DNA of 64,000 bases from Paramacrobiotus metropolitanus (Eukaryota; Tardigrada; Eutardigrada; Parachela; Macrobiotidae), in assembly GCF_019649055.1 (NCBI RefSeq), contig NW_026570224.1, positions 434,001 to 498,000 of the forward strand, written 5' to 3'. The translations under genes and the position numbers were made by a program. Positions 47,227-58,699 of the stretch are shown here, piece by piece. Below the pieces are notes generated by a model. It saw nothing but the letters and a program-made list of their open reading frames with translations, was not told the DNA's origin and did no database searches. Position 1 is the stretch's first letter. Every line of letters begins with the position of its first letter.

Positions 47227-50200
47227 CTAAGACGATCCAGTACCTTCTGACTCTGTGTTATCATCAATGCTGTCGCTGGATGTTTCCTTACCCTGTGCAA
47301 CTAAAACGCCGTGACCTTTTCTTTGTGACATTTCAAGTTCGGGCTTAAAGGTGACCTGCTGGTTGGGCTTGAGGGTCACATCGATCGCCGGAGTACCGGC
47401 CGCCAATTCCGATTCGGTCATGCCGGTGCCGGCATCTGTGGCGCCTTCGGTCGATTGACTAGATTCTTCGGGTGCCTGGGTGGTTGTTGCGGCTTCCGTG
47501 GTTTCTGCGCCCGCCTCACTGGTCTGCTCTGGTTGTCCGGCTGTGGTGGTTTCAGCGGCAGTTGTTTCTTCAGCGGCAGTAGTACTCTCTTCTTGAGAGG
47601 CGGAAGTGGTTTCTTCTGCCGCTGAGGTTTCGCTGCCGGTAGTCTCCTCTGGTGTTGTGGTCTCCACGGTTGTGTCGGGTTCGGGTTCCGTGGCATCACG
47701 GGTGGTTTCTGTGGAGATGGCGGTTGTTTCGGTTTCCGTTGTCCCCTCGGTGGAAGCTTCCGCAGTTGTCTCCACTGAAGTTTCAGCCGCTTCGGAAGTT
47801 TCACTTCCGGTGGTTGCCTCCGAAGTTTCGGCACCTGTGGTTTCAGCGTCAGTAGACGCCTCTGCAGTTGTGTCTTCCGGGGACGACGACGCCGATGTGC
47901 TGGCACCTTCGGTAGTTTCTGCAGTAGTGTCCTCCACAGTCGTCTCACCAGCAGGCGAGGAACCTTCGCTGGTTTCCGCAGTTGTCTCCTCCGCCGGACT
48001 GGAAGCTTCCGACGCGGCGGTAGTGTCACCTTCCGTGGATCCAGCAGTTGTTTCGGCTTCGGTGGTAGCATCACTCGCCAACTCGGTGCTGGCTTCGGTT
48101 CTGGGTGTATCATCTTCCTCCGTTGTCGTTTCCACTGATTCCGGCGTGGTTGTGTCGGATGCAGCCTCGGCGGTTGTTTCTCCGGTGGAAGCTTCCGCAG
48201 TGGTCTCCTCCGCGCCCGTTGTGCTGGTGCCTTCCGGAGTGGTTTCCGTCTCAGTCGACGCTTCCGGTCCGGAAGTGGTTTCGTCGGCGGGTGACGTGGC
48301 TTCCGTTGTTTCGGCCTCGGCAGTTGACTCTGCTTGAGTGGTCTCCTCAGTGGACATGAGCTCAGTGCTGGCCTCGGTGAATGGCGTCTCATCAGGCTCC
48401 GTCGTCGTTTCCTCTCCTGCCGCTGTTGTTGTCTCTTCGGCTGGTGATGATGCTTCGCTTGTCTCGGTATCGGTCGTTTCTCCCGTGGTTTCAGCAGTCG
48501 TTGTATCCTCAGTGGAAACCAGCTCGGTGCTGGCTTCCGTAAACGGTGTTTCGTCAGATTCGGTGGTGCTTTCCACCGATTCGGAGGTGGTGGTCTCCTC
48601 AGCCGGGGATCCTGATTCGGCTGTCTCAGCAGTGGTATCGGGGGCAGCAGCTGTTGTTTCGTCGGAAGACGAGGCATCGGTGGTTTCGCTTTCAGCAGTG
48701 GTATCGGTGGTTTCGCCCTGGGTAGTGTCTTCGGTCGACATTAGCTCCGTGCTGGCTTCTGTGAACGGAGTTTCATCTGGTTCGGTGGTGGTTTCATCTG
48801 ACGCCGGTGTCGTGGTCTCATCGGCTGGTGACGTGGCTTCGCTGGTCTCACTTTCGGCAGTGGTGTCGGAGGTGTCACCTTGTGTGGTGTCTTCGGTGGA
48901 AACCAGTTCCGTGCTGGCTTCGGTGAACGGGGTCTCATCGGGTTCGGTGGTAGTTTCGTCCGATGCCGCTTCGGTGGTTTCGTCAGCTGGTGATGTGGCC
49001 TCCGTGGTGTCGCCTTCGGTCGTCTCGCCAGTGGACTCACCGGCTGTTGTGTCCTCGGCCGGGGATGATTCACTCGTTGCACTTTCGGTAGTCTCAGCCG
49101 TGCCTTCGGTGGTTTCCTCCGTCGATACCAGTTCGGTGCTGGCCTCGGTGAAGGGCGTCTCGTCCGGCTCGGCTGTGGTTTCGGCCGATTCCGCAGTGGT
49201 GGTTTCTTCCGCGGGAGTCGTAGCATCTGCCTCCGCTGTTGTCTCATCGGACACTGATGCTTCCGTGGTCTCGCTTGCGTCAGTAGTTTCGCCTTGAGTG
49301 GTTTCTTCTGTGGACACCAGTTCAGTGCTGGCTTCGGTGAACGGCGTTTCGTCGGGCTCGGATGTGGTCTCATCTGACACCGCTTCGGTCGTACTCTCGT
49401 CAGCTGGGGTCGTTGCTTCCGTGGTATCACCTTCGGTAGACTCACCAGTGGTTTCCGCTTGTGTGGTCTCCTCAGTGGACACCAACTCGGTGCTCGCTTC
49501 AGTGAAAGGTGTCTCATCGGGTTCGGTGGTGGTTTCGGCCGCTTCGGAAGTTGTTGTTTCTTCTGCCGATGGTGTCGGTTCTGCGGTTTCCGTAGTGGTG
49601 TCCGCGGCGGTGGATTCACCGGAAGGAGACGATGCTTCCGATGTTTCGCCTTCGATGGTTGTATCAGTGATCTCGCTGGCCGTTGTCTCTTCAGTCGATA
49701 TGAGAATGGTTGATTCAGTCGCCGGACCTTCTTCGGTAGTTTCTGCAGCGGGCGTCGCCTCGGAAGTCGTTTCCGCAGGTGACTCGCTCGTCGTTTCCGC
49801 GGACGTTTCCGGAGTGGTCTCCGCACTGACTTCCGCGGTGGTTTCCGCTGTTGTTTCCTCGGGCGTGGTTTCTGCACTAGCTTCGGAAGTGGTTTCGGCG
49901 GTTGTAGTTTCGGCTGACGTTTCCGCTGTGGTTTCAGCAGTGGTCTCAGCGGTAGTAGTCTCGGTTGTTGTTTCCGTTGTCGTTTCGACTGTAGTGGTAT
50001 CAGTGGTAGTCGACTCGGTGGTAGTTGGTGTAGTCGCTTCTGTTGTGGTCGTTGTTGGTGCCGGTGTGGTAGCCAGATGTGGCACTTCGGTGCTGGGTTT
50101 CGATGCTTTGGTGGTGGTGGGTGTGGTCGATGGGCCAATGGTTGTTGGACGTGTAACTGATTTACAATCAACTAGACAAAATATTTCCATCAGTTTTTGT

Positions 50201-51792
50201 CTCGGTTGATATTTCACCTCTGAATGGACAAGTATGGTACTGGTACAGTACAATTACAGCACTTACCGGCGTGGCAATTTGCTGCACTGCATTGACGCGG
50301 ATACTTCGACGCCAGTTTTTTACAGTCACACAGTGACAATTCGTCCAACTGGGGAATGAAATACGGCGCCACTTTAACGTGGAATACCGGCTTGCCGGGT
50401 TTGCTGAACTCTTCCGGTTGATTGTGGGTAACGGAGCACAAATCGTACGGGCAAATGTTGGCAAACGAGTTGTCATTATATGTAGGGAAAGCAATCTCCA
50501 AACCTGAACAGCCAAAATCATCATGCATATTTCTTCACTTTGCAGGAAGTAGCAACTAGCTACTAGCGCGCCTACCGAAACTTGCGTTTTAAAAAAAGTT
50601 CACCATTGCTGTATGCCACTTATAATGCCAGTGAATTATTTGCGCCACATTTTACGGTTACCGTGTTACGGTCAGCTAGCAGCTCGCTTACCAGGAATGA
50701 TATTGTTGAGGAACATCTCGATAGCGTTGTGGCGATCGGGACGTCTGTGTTCCGAGTTGAGACCCAGTGAAATGACGACGAACTTCATGATGCCGCGCAC
50801 CGTATTGGAGCAGGCATGTGGACCGCGTCCGACGATGGTGATTCTCTGTTCAGTGGCCAGACTGAAGAAGGCTTTGGAGTATCCAGAGTATGCGGAGCAG
50901 CGGGTGGCGGGAGTGCGGCTGTTTTGCGAAACAAATGAATGAGCTAACGGTGTTAGTATAGTGATATCATTTACAGGCTACTTACTCGTCCTTTTCGAAA
51001 GGCGTGAACAGAATCTTAAACGTCCAGCTGGAGCGTGCCACCTCTTGGAATTTTATGCATCCGTTCATATCTTTTGTGATTTTGTCCAGTGCTTTCTTGA
51101 TAAGCCTGACATGCCCGTCAGCTGCAATGTTGTTTCGTTAAAGAGTGTAAACGCACACACTGCAGAGAGATGTTGAGTTTTGTGGTCAATGGTAAAGAAA
51201 CGTACTGAACCCTCTTATGATGGTGTACGGGATAGTTGCGCTAGGCCACGAAGCTCCGACTGTTGGTCCGAAAAGGCCCCTCGTTTGAGCATGTTCCACA
51301 GCATCGGCTTCGTCCACGGATTGTACAGATTTGGCTACAAACAGGAACGCTTGTATAGTGGCTGTACGCTGCACACGCTCAACCGGGACAAACACAGATA
51401 CCTATGTGACACTTTTGACATTTTCTGTATAGGTCAGGTCATAGCTCGGCAACTCTGAAGGCGAAGAATGAGCTAGTACATCTACAGTAAACTACTCCAA
51501 CATGACCTTTACCATAATTACGTCCCTGTTTGAAATAAGTGTTGCCGATAAATTGTAATTTATAACTACACAATTTTCATTTGCAATCGATCCCTAAAAA
51601 CTGCTGTTATTCTGCATTGGAGTGTCGGAAGAAACGAATGTCAGAGGAGGTAGTCAACCGGTGGCTTACCGATTTGGAGATAGCAAATTAATTATCGAAA
51701 TTACAGATTTGTTAAATTATGGGCTTACCGGCTATCCGCGAAATGCACAGCACCACCAGCACGGCCGTTGACAGTAATAAAGAAGATCTCAT
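47227..51792 (-). CDS. astacin-like pseudoprotease fused to Thr/Glu-rich mucin-like tail, 6 exons, 1245 aa
   Basis: Exons 51792-51729, 51334-51206, 51121-50986, 50918-50692, 50503-50267 and 50171-47227 join in phase. A signal peptide (MRSSLLLSTAVLVVLCIS) leads into an M12A astacin scaffold: SWPSATIPYTI, IKKALDKI...GCIKFQEV, and YDLCSVTHNQP at the Met-turn position. At the zinc site the usual HExxHxxGxxH is replaced by RGIMKF, VVIS, LGLNSEHRRPDR (residues 151-172). No zinc-ligand pattern and no catalytic Glu remain, and the Met-turn SVMHY is SVTHN (209-213). From residue 265 a 981-residue tail of Thr, Glu, Ser and Ala carries seven good and one degenerate copies of a DETPFTEASTELVSTEETT unit. 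Few sequons are present; O-glycosylation is likely. The product is probably a secreted, inactive, structural or binding protein. Gene 53803-55280 is its paralogue. Confidence 0.88.
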
Positions 51793-53802
51793 GGTATATG
51801 TACCGGCTGTAGCGCCAGCGTATCAGCGACGGAAGATATCACAGCAGTCAGTTAAGGCAGTGTGGATTGCTTCCTGCGTGCTAGTCCGGATGTTATTGGT
51901 TTACCGACTGAAATCGGCCGCTTTTTGGTCATTTGGATTATCTACCTGTTCTCTAATTTGGTTCCCTGAATTTCTGCTTATTTGGTTATTAGACATGATT
52001 GTCAGCAGCTTTTCGATGGGCTAACTCGGTGACCAGAGCGAAGTGTTTGCGCCAGCGGAACGTGTCGCTCGAAAGACCGAATGTCCACGCATCCAGCGGT
52101 ACATATAAAACTGTTTTTACTATCGTTCACGTGAAATTGGCAGAAACACACCTAGAAAAAGGTTAACAAGTGGGAACAAAAATATTACAGCAAGTCACTG
52201 AGGTGCTTAGGTTGCAAGTTTGAATGGCTTGATCCTCAGGAAAACTTCGATTTTTCCATGCACTTCAAGCAGAAAAAGTAGCTAAAACGCCTTTTTTTGC
52301 CTTATTGTTCGAACCGCTGCAAGTGGTTGTTTTCAGTTGCACGGGTTGCAACACTGTTGCAACCCGTGCATATGTGTTGCCGATTAGCATGTAAGTATAT
52401 AAAATTGATACACCACGAAGAATTACTGCAGAAGTGTGCATACGCACATCTACCCTAGTGCTACAAGTATATAGAAGTACTGCAGGAGTTCACAACGATG
52501 ACTTTAAGGTGCTAGAGTAGTAAAAGGGCTTTTTCGGCACTCTTAAATTTAAGTAATACACCTTAAAACACTTATTTTTCTGATGTATTACTTAGCTCTA
52601 AGTTAAATACTTAAACATATAGTGTAGAACTTAAAATCTGCCAGGATTAAAAATCGGACTGACGAAAACAGTAGAGTAGTCTTGAAGTTTGAATCAAAGT
52701 GTTTCTGTATCGTTTGTTTCAATTAAGTATCGACCTACGATAACAACTTTACTACGACTTCAATTTAGTGACCTGTCGATTATCTTCTTTATTTTACAAT
52801 AACCTGCACTGAAAATGATGAGGCAAACAGAAAATTAAAATTATTCAATTCCTTTTTAGTTACTTATCATGTGGCGGAACAAATTATATACGCCAACTTC
52901 GAAGCGACTGTGTTTTGCGTTAATTTGTCACTTTTGGAACTGAATCTGTTCTGCTTTTCTCTAAAATTAAGGTTCCAATTGCTTTAATGCCGGAATCTGA
53001 TCATGAGTTGCATTTATTCTCCGGCAGCTCGGTAAACTAATGCAAGCTTCGTCGAAAAATTTTTTCGATAATATTTGTTGTACAAGGGTTAATTGGTTAT
53101 TACTATTATTTATTATTATTACGACGCAAGAGCAGGAGAACCCATCAGGGACGTTAAGCCTGGTCGATCGATCAAATGCGAGCACAAATCAAATAACAGT
53201 TTTTTTATATCTGCATAAGTACGTAAGTATCACAATGCATAGCGACACTACTAAGCATCAGAGTTTGGCTACAGTGAGCACGTCTGTAATTCCGTATAAT
53301 TTTGCTTTTACATAGAACATAGTTAAGTATGTGGTGGTGCTAGCATTTCTTTGACATCTCCATTCGCATGTACACACTGCTAATTATCAGCTGTTGGCGA
53401 CCCATAAGGGAGCAATTAGGATACTGGGCCGGCAGGGATAGAATTTGGTGGAGGAGGCTGTGACTCGCAATCAACTACAATTACAAAAAAACACAGGTGA
53501 AGTTTTTGAGTTAAAGCCCGATGGAAACGTAAAATCGCGCCGCTGGACAATAATGTACCGCATAATTAGTTATATGTTTTGCGGTTTAGGTTTGCTATCT
53601 CTCTAAGTTCAAGTTCATTAAACATACACCCTTTTCCAAAATTTGTACTGTAAACTGTGCAGAGCATACTACAGAATCTCATCTTTTAGTAGATAACTAA
53701 GTATATTACGGGAGATCACCAGGAAGGTAGGAACTACTGTAGTTGTAAGAAAAACGCTGCGAATGGTCATAATACGATAATTTAGCATCGGAATGTCAAC
53801 CG
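51793..53802. other. intergenic between the two astacin-like genes
   Basis: About 2 kb without an exon that I can support. It contains the perfect palindrome 52338-52370. Confidence 0.5.
52338..52370. repeat. perfect 33-base palindrome
   Basis: tgcacgggttgcaaca (52338-52353) and its exact reverse complement (52355-52370) flank a single C. It could be a foldback scar or a symmetric protein-binding site. It is not followed by a T-run, so terminator logic does not apply in this eukaryotic context. Confidence 0.9.
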
Positions 53803-55280
53803 CTAAACTTCGATTGTCTGCTTACAGAATTCGCAGGTAGTAGATGGACAGCCGTAAAGCTCCGTAAGTTCTTTACAGTCGCACCCACTGAGTCGGCCAG
53901 TTTTTGGTATGTAAAACGGAGCATTCTTCACTGTGAACATTTGCAGTCCCCGTTTTGCGAAGTCGCTCGGTTGGTTATGAGTAACTGAGCCTGCGCAATA
54001 AGTAACTACGTTAGTTTGTGGCACAATAATACAGACATATATTGCACTTAATGTTGTTCCAAAATTACGTACAGTAATCATAATTGCAAATGTAGAGAAA
54101 TGATTCCACTGGATGAGGTCGGAAAGCAATTTCGGCACCTATTGGTCAACCGCAAAAAAATCAACTAATTGGAAGCCAACGTCAGATATATAGCAGTAAT
54201 TCGAAATTTTCTTCCGAAAATCATTTTTTGCAAAGTGAAGGTTCTTTCAACCCAGGCTATTGCGATACAAAATCATTAATTACCTTGTTGTATGTTACTC
54301 ATATTTACTGTTAGATGTTCGTCCCGATCGTGGCGTTGATGCTCGTTGCGCCTTCCTGACAAAGAAAACATTGCTAAAACTGCAAACCATTTACGCATAT
54401 TTTATCTTCATTATTTATAGAATAGCGCGCTCGCAAGCTAACCATGCTATTCATTGTTCGCATTACCCATGCTGATAGTGAACATTTTCATAAGGTCATG
54501 TTGAGTTCCCATGCATCCATCGTCGCCACGAGCAATAACCAAGCGCTGCTCCGACTTCCTTTTGTCGGCCAAGTAAGCCTTGTAAATTCCGGGCCAGGAG
54601 GCACAATACTTAGCAGCCGTTTTGCTGGTAAATAGATAAATCAGTAAGTACACACTTTTGAAAAAAATTAATAAATAAATGCAAAGTCAGGAATAACTTT
54701 TCACGCTTCCTTAACTTGTATTTTATAAATATTTCTGTAGCAGTGTAATGGCAGCAGCACATACTTGTCTTTTTCAAATGGAGTGATTCTCAGTTTGTAT
54801 TTGGTGACATTGCAAGCCACTTGCTCAAATTTAGTGCAGTTCCTGACACCGTTTTCTACCGCTCTCATCGCTTTCGTCATTTGGTCTTGCTCGTCTTGAG
54901 CTGCAACGTCAACGCACAATTGTCAATTGCGTAACAAAAAATAATATGAGTTACAATGTAAGTTATAATGCGGCCGACATACAGTACGAGGCATCGAAAC
55001 AGTAGGTGATGGTCTTTTTGGGCCACAACCAGAACTGATGCCGGGTGCTGTAAGGGACGAACGCCGCCCGCAGGTTGGATCTGGCCGATGGTCTTTCAAA
55101 TCCCAGCGCATCCCTCAGGTCCGTCTGAGCTGAAAACTTTCATTTATAATAAAAAAATACTATACCAAATACACACGCATACCGACGATACGCCGAAGAC
55201 TGCCTACCTGTTGCGCTGTTAATTGCCACAATAGCGACAATGATAACGGCACTCGTAATAAACATCCTCAGTGCTGTCAT
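53803..55280 (-). CDS. astacin-like pseudoprotease, 7 exons, 279 aa
   Basis: Exons 55280-55208, 55129-54983, 54900-54765, 54624-54467, 54355-54284, 54138-54073 and 53990-53803 are all in phase. After a signal peptide (MTALRMFITSAVIIVAIVAI) the astacin scaffold is clear: RAAFVPYSTR, LWPKKTITYCFDAS, MTKAMRAVENGVRNCTKFEQV, RHDRDEHLTVNMSNIQ (the family's RxDRDxxVxxxxxNI) and NYDYCSVTHNQP. The active site is lost. His161 is followed by Asp in place of Glu, the second His is Lys165, the third is Asn175, and the Met-turn Met is Thr221. A four-residue insertion sits between helix and Gly172. There is no Thr-rich tail; the protein ends soon after CDCKELTELYGC. It is secreted, with several Cys for disulphides. 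It is paralogous to 47227-51792 and in the same orientation. Confidence 0.88.
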
Positions 55281-57751
55281 CTTGACTCCGGAGCTACTGA
55301 ATCTCACTTCCGACCCGAGAGAAAATCTGGGGATCGGAACTGGAAGCGCGTGGTAGTATCGAACTTAGCTGCCGACTCCAACAGTTCAAGTCACTGAAAT
55401 CAAGACAGAAACTGGGCGTAACCTACCAAAAGATAAAAAGTTAGGTATATTTTGCTTAATTAACACATTCAGCACGTTTGCCATCTTGAACCGGAAATTT
55501 ACAACCAGCAGTATGGGGTGAAATTGCTGCGGAAGCACGACTGAAAATCTATCTCGCTTCGGCATAAATCGTCACAGGATGCATGTACTCACATATATAC
55601 ACGTACGAATAGTAAGTAGCTGTTGTACAGGCTCGTTACAACATTTAAATACTGTAATTGCTGTAACTACTGCAAGGTGCGAGTGCTCGAATAGTATGCG
55701 AAAGTCACTTCACCTGTTTTAAGGCCATGGCTATTTTGGCTTTAATGCTAAAATGGCATTTTCCGTAAAAACTCAGACATACAGACAGACAACTCAGACA
55801 TCACACGCAAGTGTGATTGAAGCGGTCACTCGGCTGTCTGGATAGTCTCTGTGGCGGGATGCATGTGGTGAGTGGAATCAGCCAACATGTGCACAGGAGA
55901 CATAAACTTGCATGAACTTTCGAAAGGAGCCGCTAAAAATGCATCCAAATAACTTTGAAAATTAACTTCTAATTTCGGAGCTATAGAACTTTTTTGAAAC
56001 TCGCGCAATAAGATGGAAGAATATCTCAAAAGCTTAATTGCGAGGGCGAATTTAAAAATATTCGGTTTTACTTGAGTTATAACGATAACCAGCAATTGTA
56101 AAAGTGTTTTTTAAAAGCTGCAAGTTTAAAAATTTGTTTTTTGAAAAAAGCCCTCGCAAGGTGCAAGAGGACTAAGTTCTTGATTTTTTGGCTGCTTACA
56201 TAGAATTTTCCCCGTAGCGTGTGCAGACTAGTTAATTTTTTAGTGGAATTATTTTATTTCAATAAACTCTGAAATGGCTGACGACTTTGACCAGTCGCCA
56301 AATTCAACTTTTCTGGCCTCTCTCGAGAAGGATGTTACTTGACTGCGACTACGCTACCTTCCCGGGTAGGTGGTTTCGTTTACAAGAAAACCGAATGCTA
56401 CTGCACACGCTACTGCAAAATGGTTATGAAGCAAAAATTTGCATCAGATGTTTGTTGCTTTGCTTTTATTCGGATCTCGACAATTAAGTAAATTTCTTGC
56501 AGTTCTTTTGAAGGTCAGGTGTAAAGCTGCTCAGCCTAGCGTCTTGCAGTCAGGATCCTGTTTTAATAGTGTACGTTGCGACTGTAAAATGGTTGCACAG
56601 TTGAACTGATTATTCTTCCTCGAAACTTCGCATCGAAAACATGCGCTAAAGTACAGTATATCACTAGCAGTAGCAAGCGTTTTCGACAGTTTTTCACTAG
56701 TAGTGACAGCAGTTCTGGACTTAGAGTTGGAGATCTTTGGGTTGTGGGATCGTGTCATTGATTTGCACCCGTCCTCATCTTATCTGAAGGGCTACGCTTA
56801 CTGGCTAGCTTCTACGAGCACGCGCTGGAATGGACGGAAATAAAGGTATGGTTGTCGGCTGCTACAACAGTTGGGCTTACATAATTTTTAGATTTTAAGA
56901 CTTATGTATGGGAACAGTAGATTTTACTATGTGAAAAGTGTCGAAACCTCTGCTGTTCAGTGTTCAGTAATAGTGATTTGTCATTTGTATGTAAGCTGTA
57001 AACAAGAATTTGTAAGCAGATCGTTTCCGAAACGTTTTAATGAGGCAGCTTGATATCGCTCTGCTTGTTTTCATAACCATACACTGATGATACACATAGC
57101 GCTATCGGCTGTTGGTATAAGTACATCTTTACGAAGACCACTTGTACATCCATTGCCATAAATGTGTTGATTAAATGTATAATTAAGGACCTTACATGGA
57201 ACGGTGGAATTCGGAACCCTAACGTGTAAATTTGACTACTCGTACAAAATGGGTATAATATATTATCGGCTTGTATCTGCTCAAACGCCCTGCTCTTTGC
57301 CACCAATGGTTTGATTGTTTCCGCAAGCCTACTTTTTTTTGCGAAACCCATGGAAATGACATTGTATGAACATTGTACTTGTAATAATACCGGCAATTCC
57401 GTTGGGGTGTGTATCAGTGTACGACGACTCATTATGGATTTTAAACCAATTAGCAGTGACAAAGCCAGATTACGATCATTTCAGCGGAAGGTGTTGTTTC
57501 GGTATACAGTACCATGGCCATTATCGTCAGCAAATATCTATATTATTATCTTTGTTGAAAGGTTGTGCTTGTGCTGGAGCAAGGCGAAGTTGTACGATCA
57601 GTGTCACGCTATCCTTATTAATTTTGCGGTGCCACCGTAGTTAAGAAGTCTATAAATACTCGTGTACAATCGGCTTTGATGTACATAGCGGTTTAAAAAG
57701 CTGCCACTGCAGCAATTTCTGCTTACTATTGGCTAACTAAACATTTGGGAA
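55281..57751. other. intergenic, no gene firmly supported
   Basis: About 2.5 kb. A short frame at 56274 (MADDFDQSPNSTFLASLEKDVT, stop) has good start context but no continuing exon. A 141-codon minus frame at 57037-57462 has no recognisable features. Confidence 0.45.
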
Positions 57752-58699
57752 ATGTTCCGTTTGATTTTATTTGTTCTTGCTGTGGTTATTTTAGGTGATT
57801 CGGCTAAAGGATTGTTGTCTTCTAACTACGATAGACTACCTGCCGAAGACAAACAGGATCAACTATGGCAGAAAATCGCCCGTGATCCGTATCGGGAAAA
57901 TGAGCTTCCTACGGCTAATCCCAGCTTCTTCTCCTTGCTCAATCTATTTTTTCCGCCATTTCTCAAGAAATCCTTCACCCATGATGGCGATGAGATGCCC
58001 AACACCCGGCAGAAGCTGATTCATACATACGGAAGTGTGGCCAAAATGGAATTCCGTACCAACCCTAACATCACCACGTCGTTCACGGGATTGCTCCGAT
58101 CAGGCGCCATCGGCTTCGTGCGTCTCTCCCTGGCCAGACAGAGTGAGGATACGTTTATTCCGGGAATGGGAGTGAAATTTTTGATCGATGGTAAACCGTC
58201 TCTCAACATGCATGTGATGAATTCGCTGGAAGGGCAAGGGGGAAATAAAAATTTCTTTGAACGGACGTTCCGGAATATCATCCCCGCTCCCTCATCAATG
58301 AAGCTGAAGCTCCTGTCCAAAGCTTTCGCAGTGGCTATTTGGTTTCTACCGGGCGGCAGAGACGATCGCCCCGAATCGGAAACAAATCTGCCACTTTACG
58401 AACATGCGGCTGTCGATAATGAAGGGCGTGCCGTTTCGCCGGTGGTAGCGCCATACGAAATCTCGTTCACACCTAATCCGGAGCTGGCATGGTCACCGGA
58501 TACAACCGAGGATTTGCGAGTGAATCTGGGGAAGATTCCGGTGGGGTCGGTTTTGTATACGGTTACAGCCAAAAGAGGACTGCGAATGGAAGCGGAGACC
58601 ATTGGCGAAATTATTAGCACTAGCCGCTTTGTTGCATCGCGATATGGAGATGAAATATTATTCTTTCAGCATGCTAGACACCGTTGGCAATCATCGTAG
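57752..58699 (+). CDS. intronless secreted protein, resembles bacterial catalase-like uncharacterised family, 315 aa
   Basis: A single uninterrupted frame of 315 codons starts with a signal peptide (MFRLILFVLAVVILGDSAKG). The conserved-looking core includes HTYGSVAKMEF, then FTGLLRSGAIGFVRLSLA, GMGVKFLIDGKPSLNMH, NSLEGQGGNKNFFERTF and NIIPAP. Blocks near the end are PYEISFTPNPEL, FRV-like DLRVNLGKIPVG and SVLYTV. From memory of the family, mostly bacterial secreted proteins with a heme-catalase-like beta-barrel have the same order (HT.G..A...F, YTGL, G.LRLS, PG...K...DG.PS.N, GQG...NFF). I cannot confirm heme ligands, so no enzymatic activity is claimed. It is the only sizeable intronless gene besides the bHLH gene in a region where other genes have 2-14 exons, which is compatible with horizontal acquisition. 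Confidence 0.8.
   Translation: MFRLILFVLAVVILGDSAKGLLSSNYDRLPAEDKQDQLWQKIARDPYRENELPTANPSFFSLLNLFFPPFLKKSFTHDGDEMPNTRQKLIHTYGSVAKMEFRTNPNITTSFTGLLRSGAIGFVRLSLARQSEDTFIPGMGVKFLIDGKPSLNMHVMNSLEGQGGNKNFFERTFRNIIPAPSSMKLKLLSKAFAVAIWFLPGGRDDRPESETNLPLYEHAAVDNEGRAVSPVVAPYEISFTPNPELAWSPDTTEDLRVNLGKIPVGSVLYTVTAKRGLRMEAETIGEIISTSRFVASRYGDEILFFQHARHRWQSS

Noticed and set aside
48338-50209. long Val/Ser-rich plus-strand frames (and similar at 47606 and 44356)
   Set aside because: They are antisense shadows of the Thr/Glu-rich and Thr/Ser-rich coding exons on the minus strand. Thr/Glu/Ser codons read Val/Ser-type codons in reverse.
56274-56342. possible clathrin light chain start (MADDFDQSPNSTFLASLEKD)
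   Set aside because: It stops after 22 codons, and no downstream exon with the light-chain helical region is visible.
57037-57462. 141-codon minus-strand frame
   Set aside because: It has no domain, signal or splice partner, and the overlapping plus frames are equally open.
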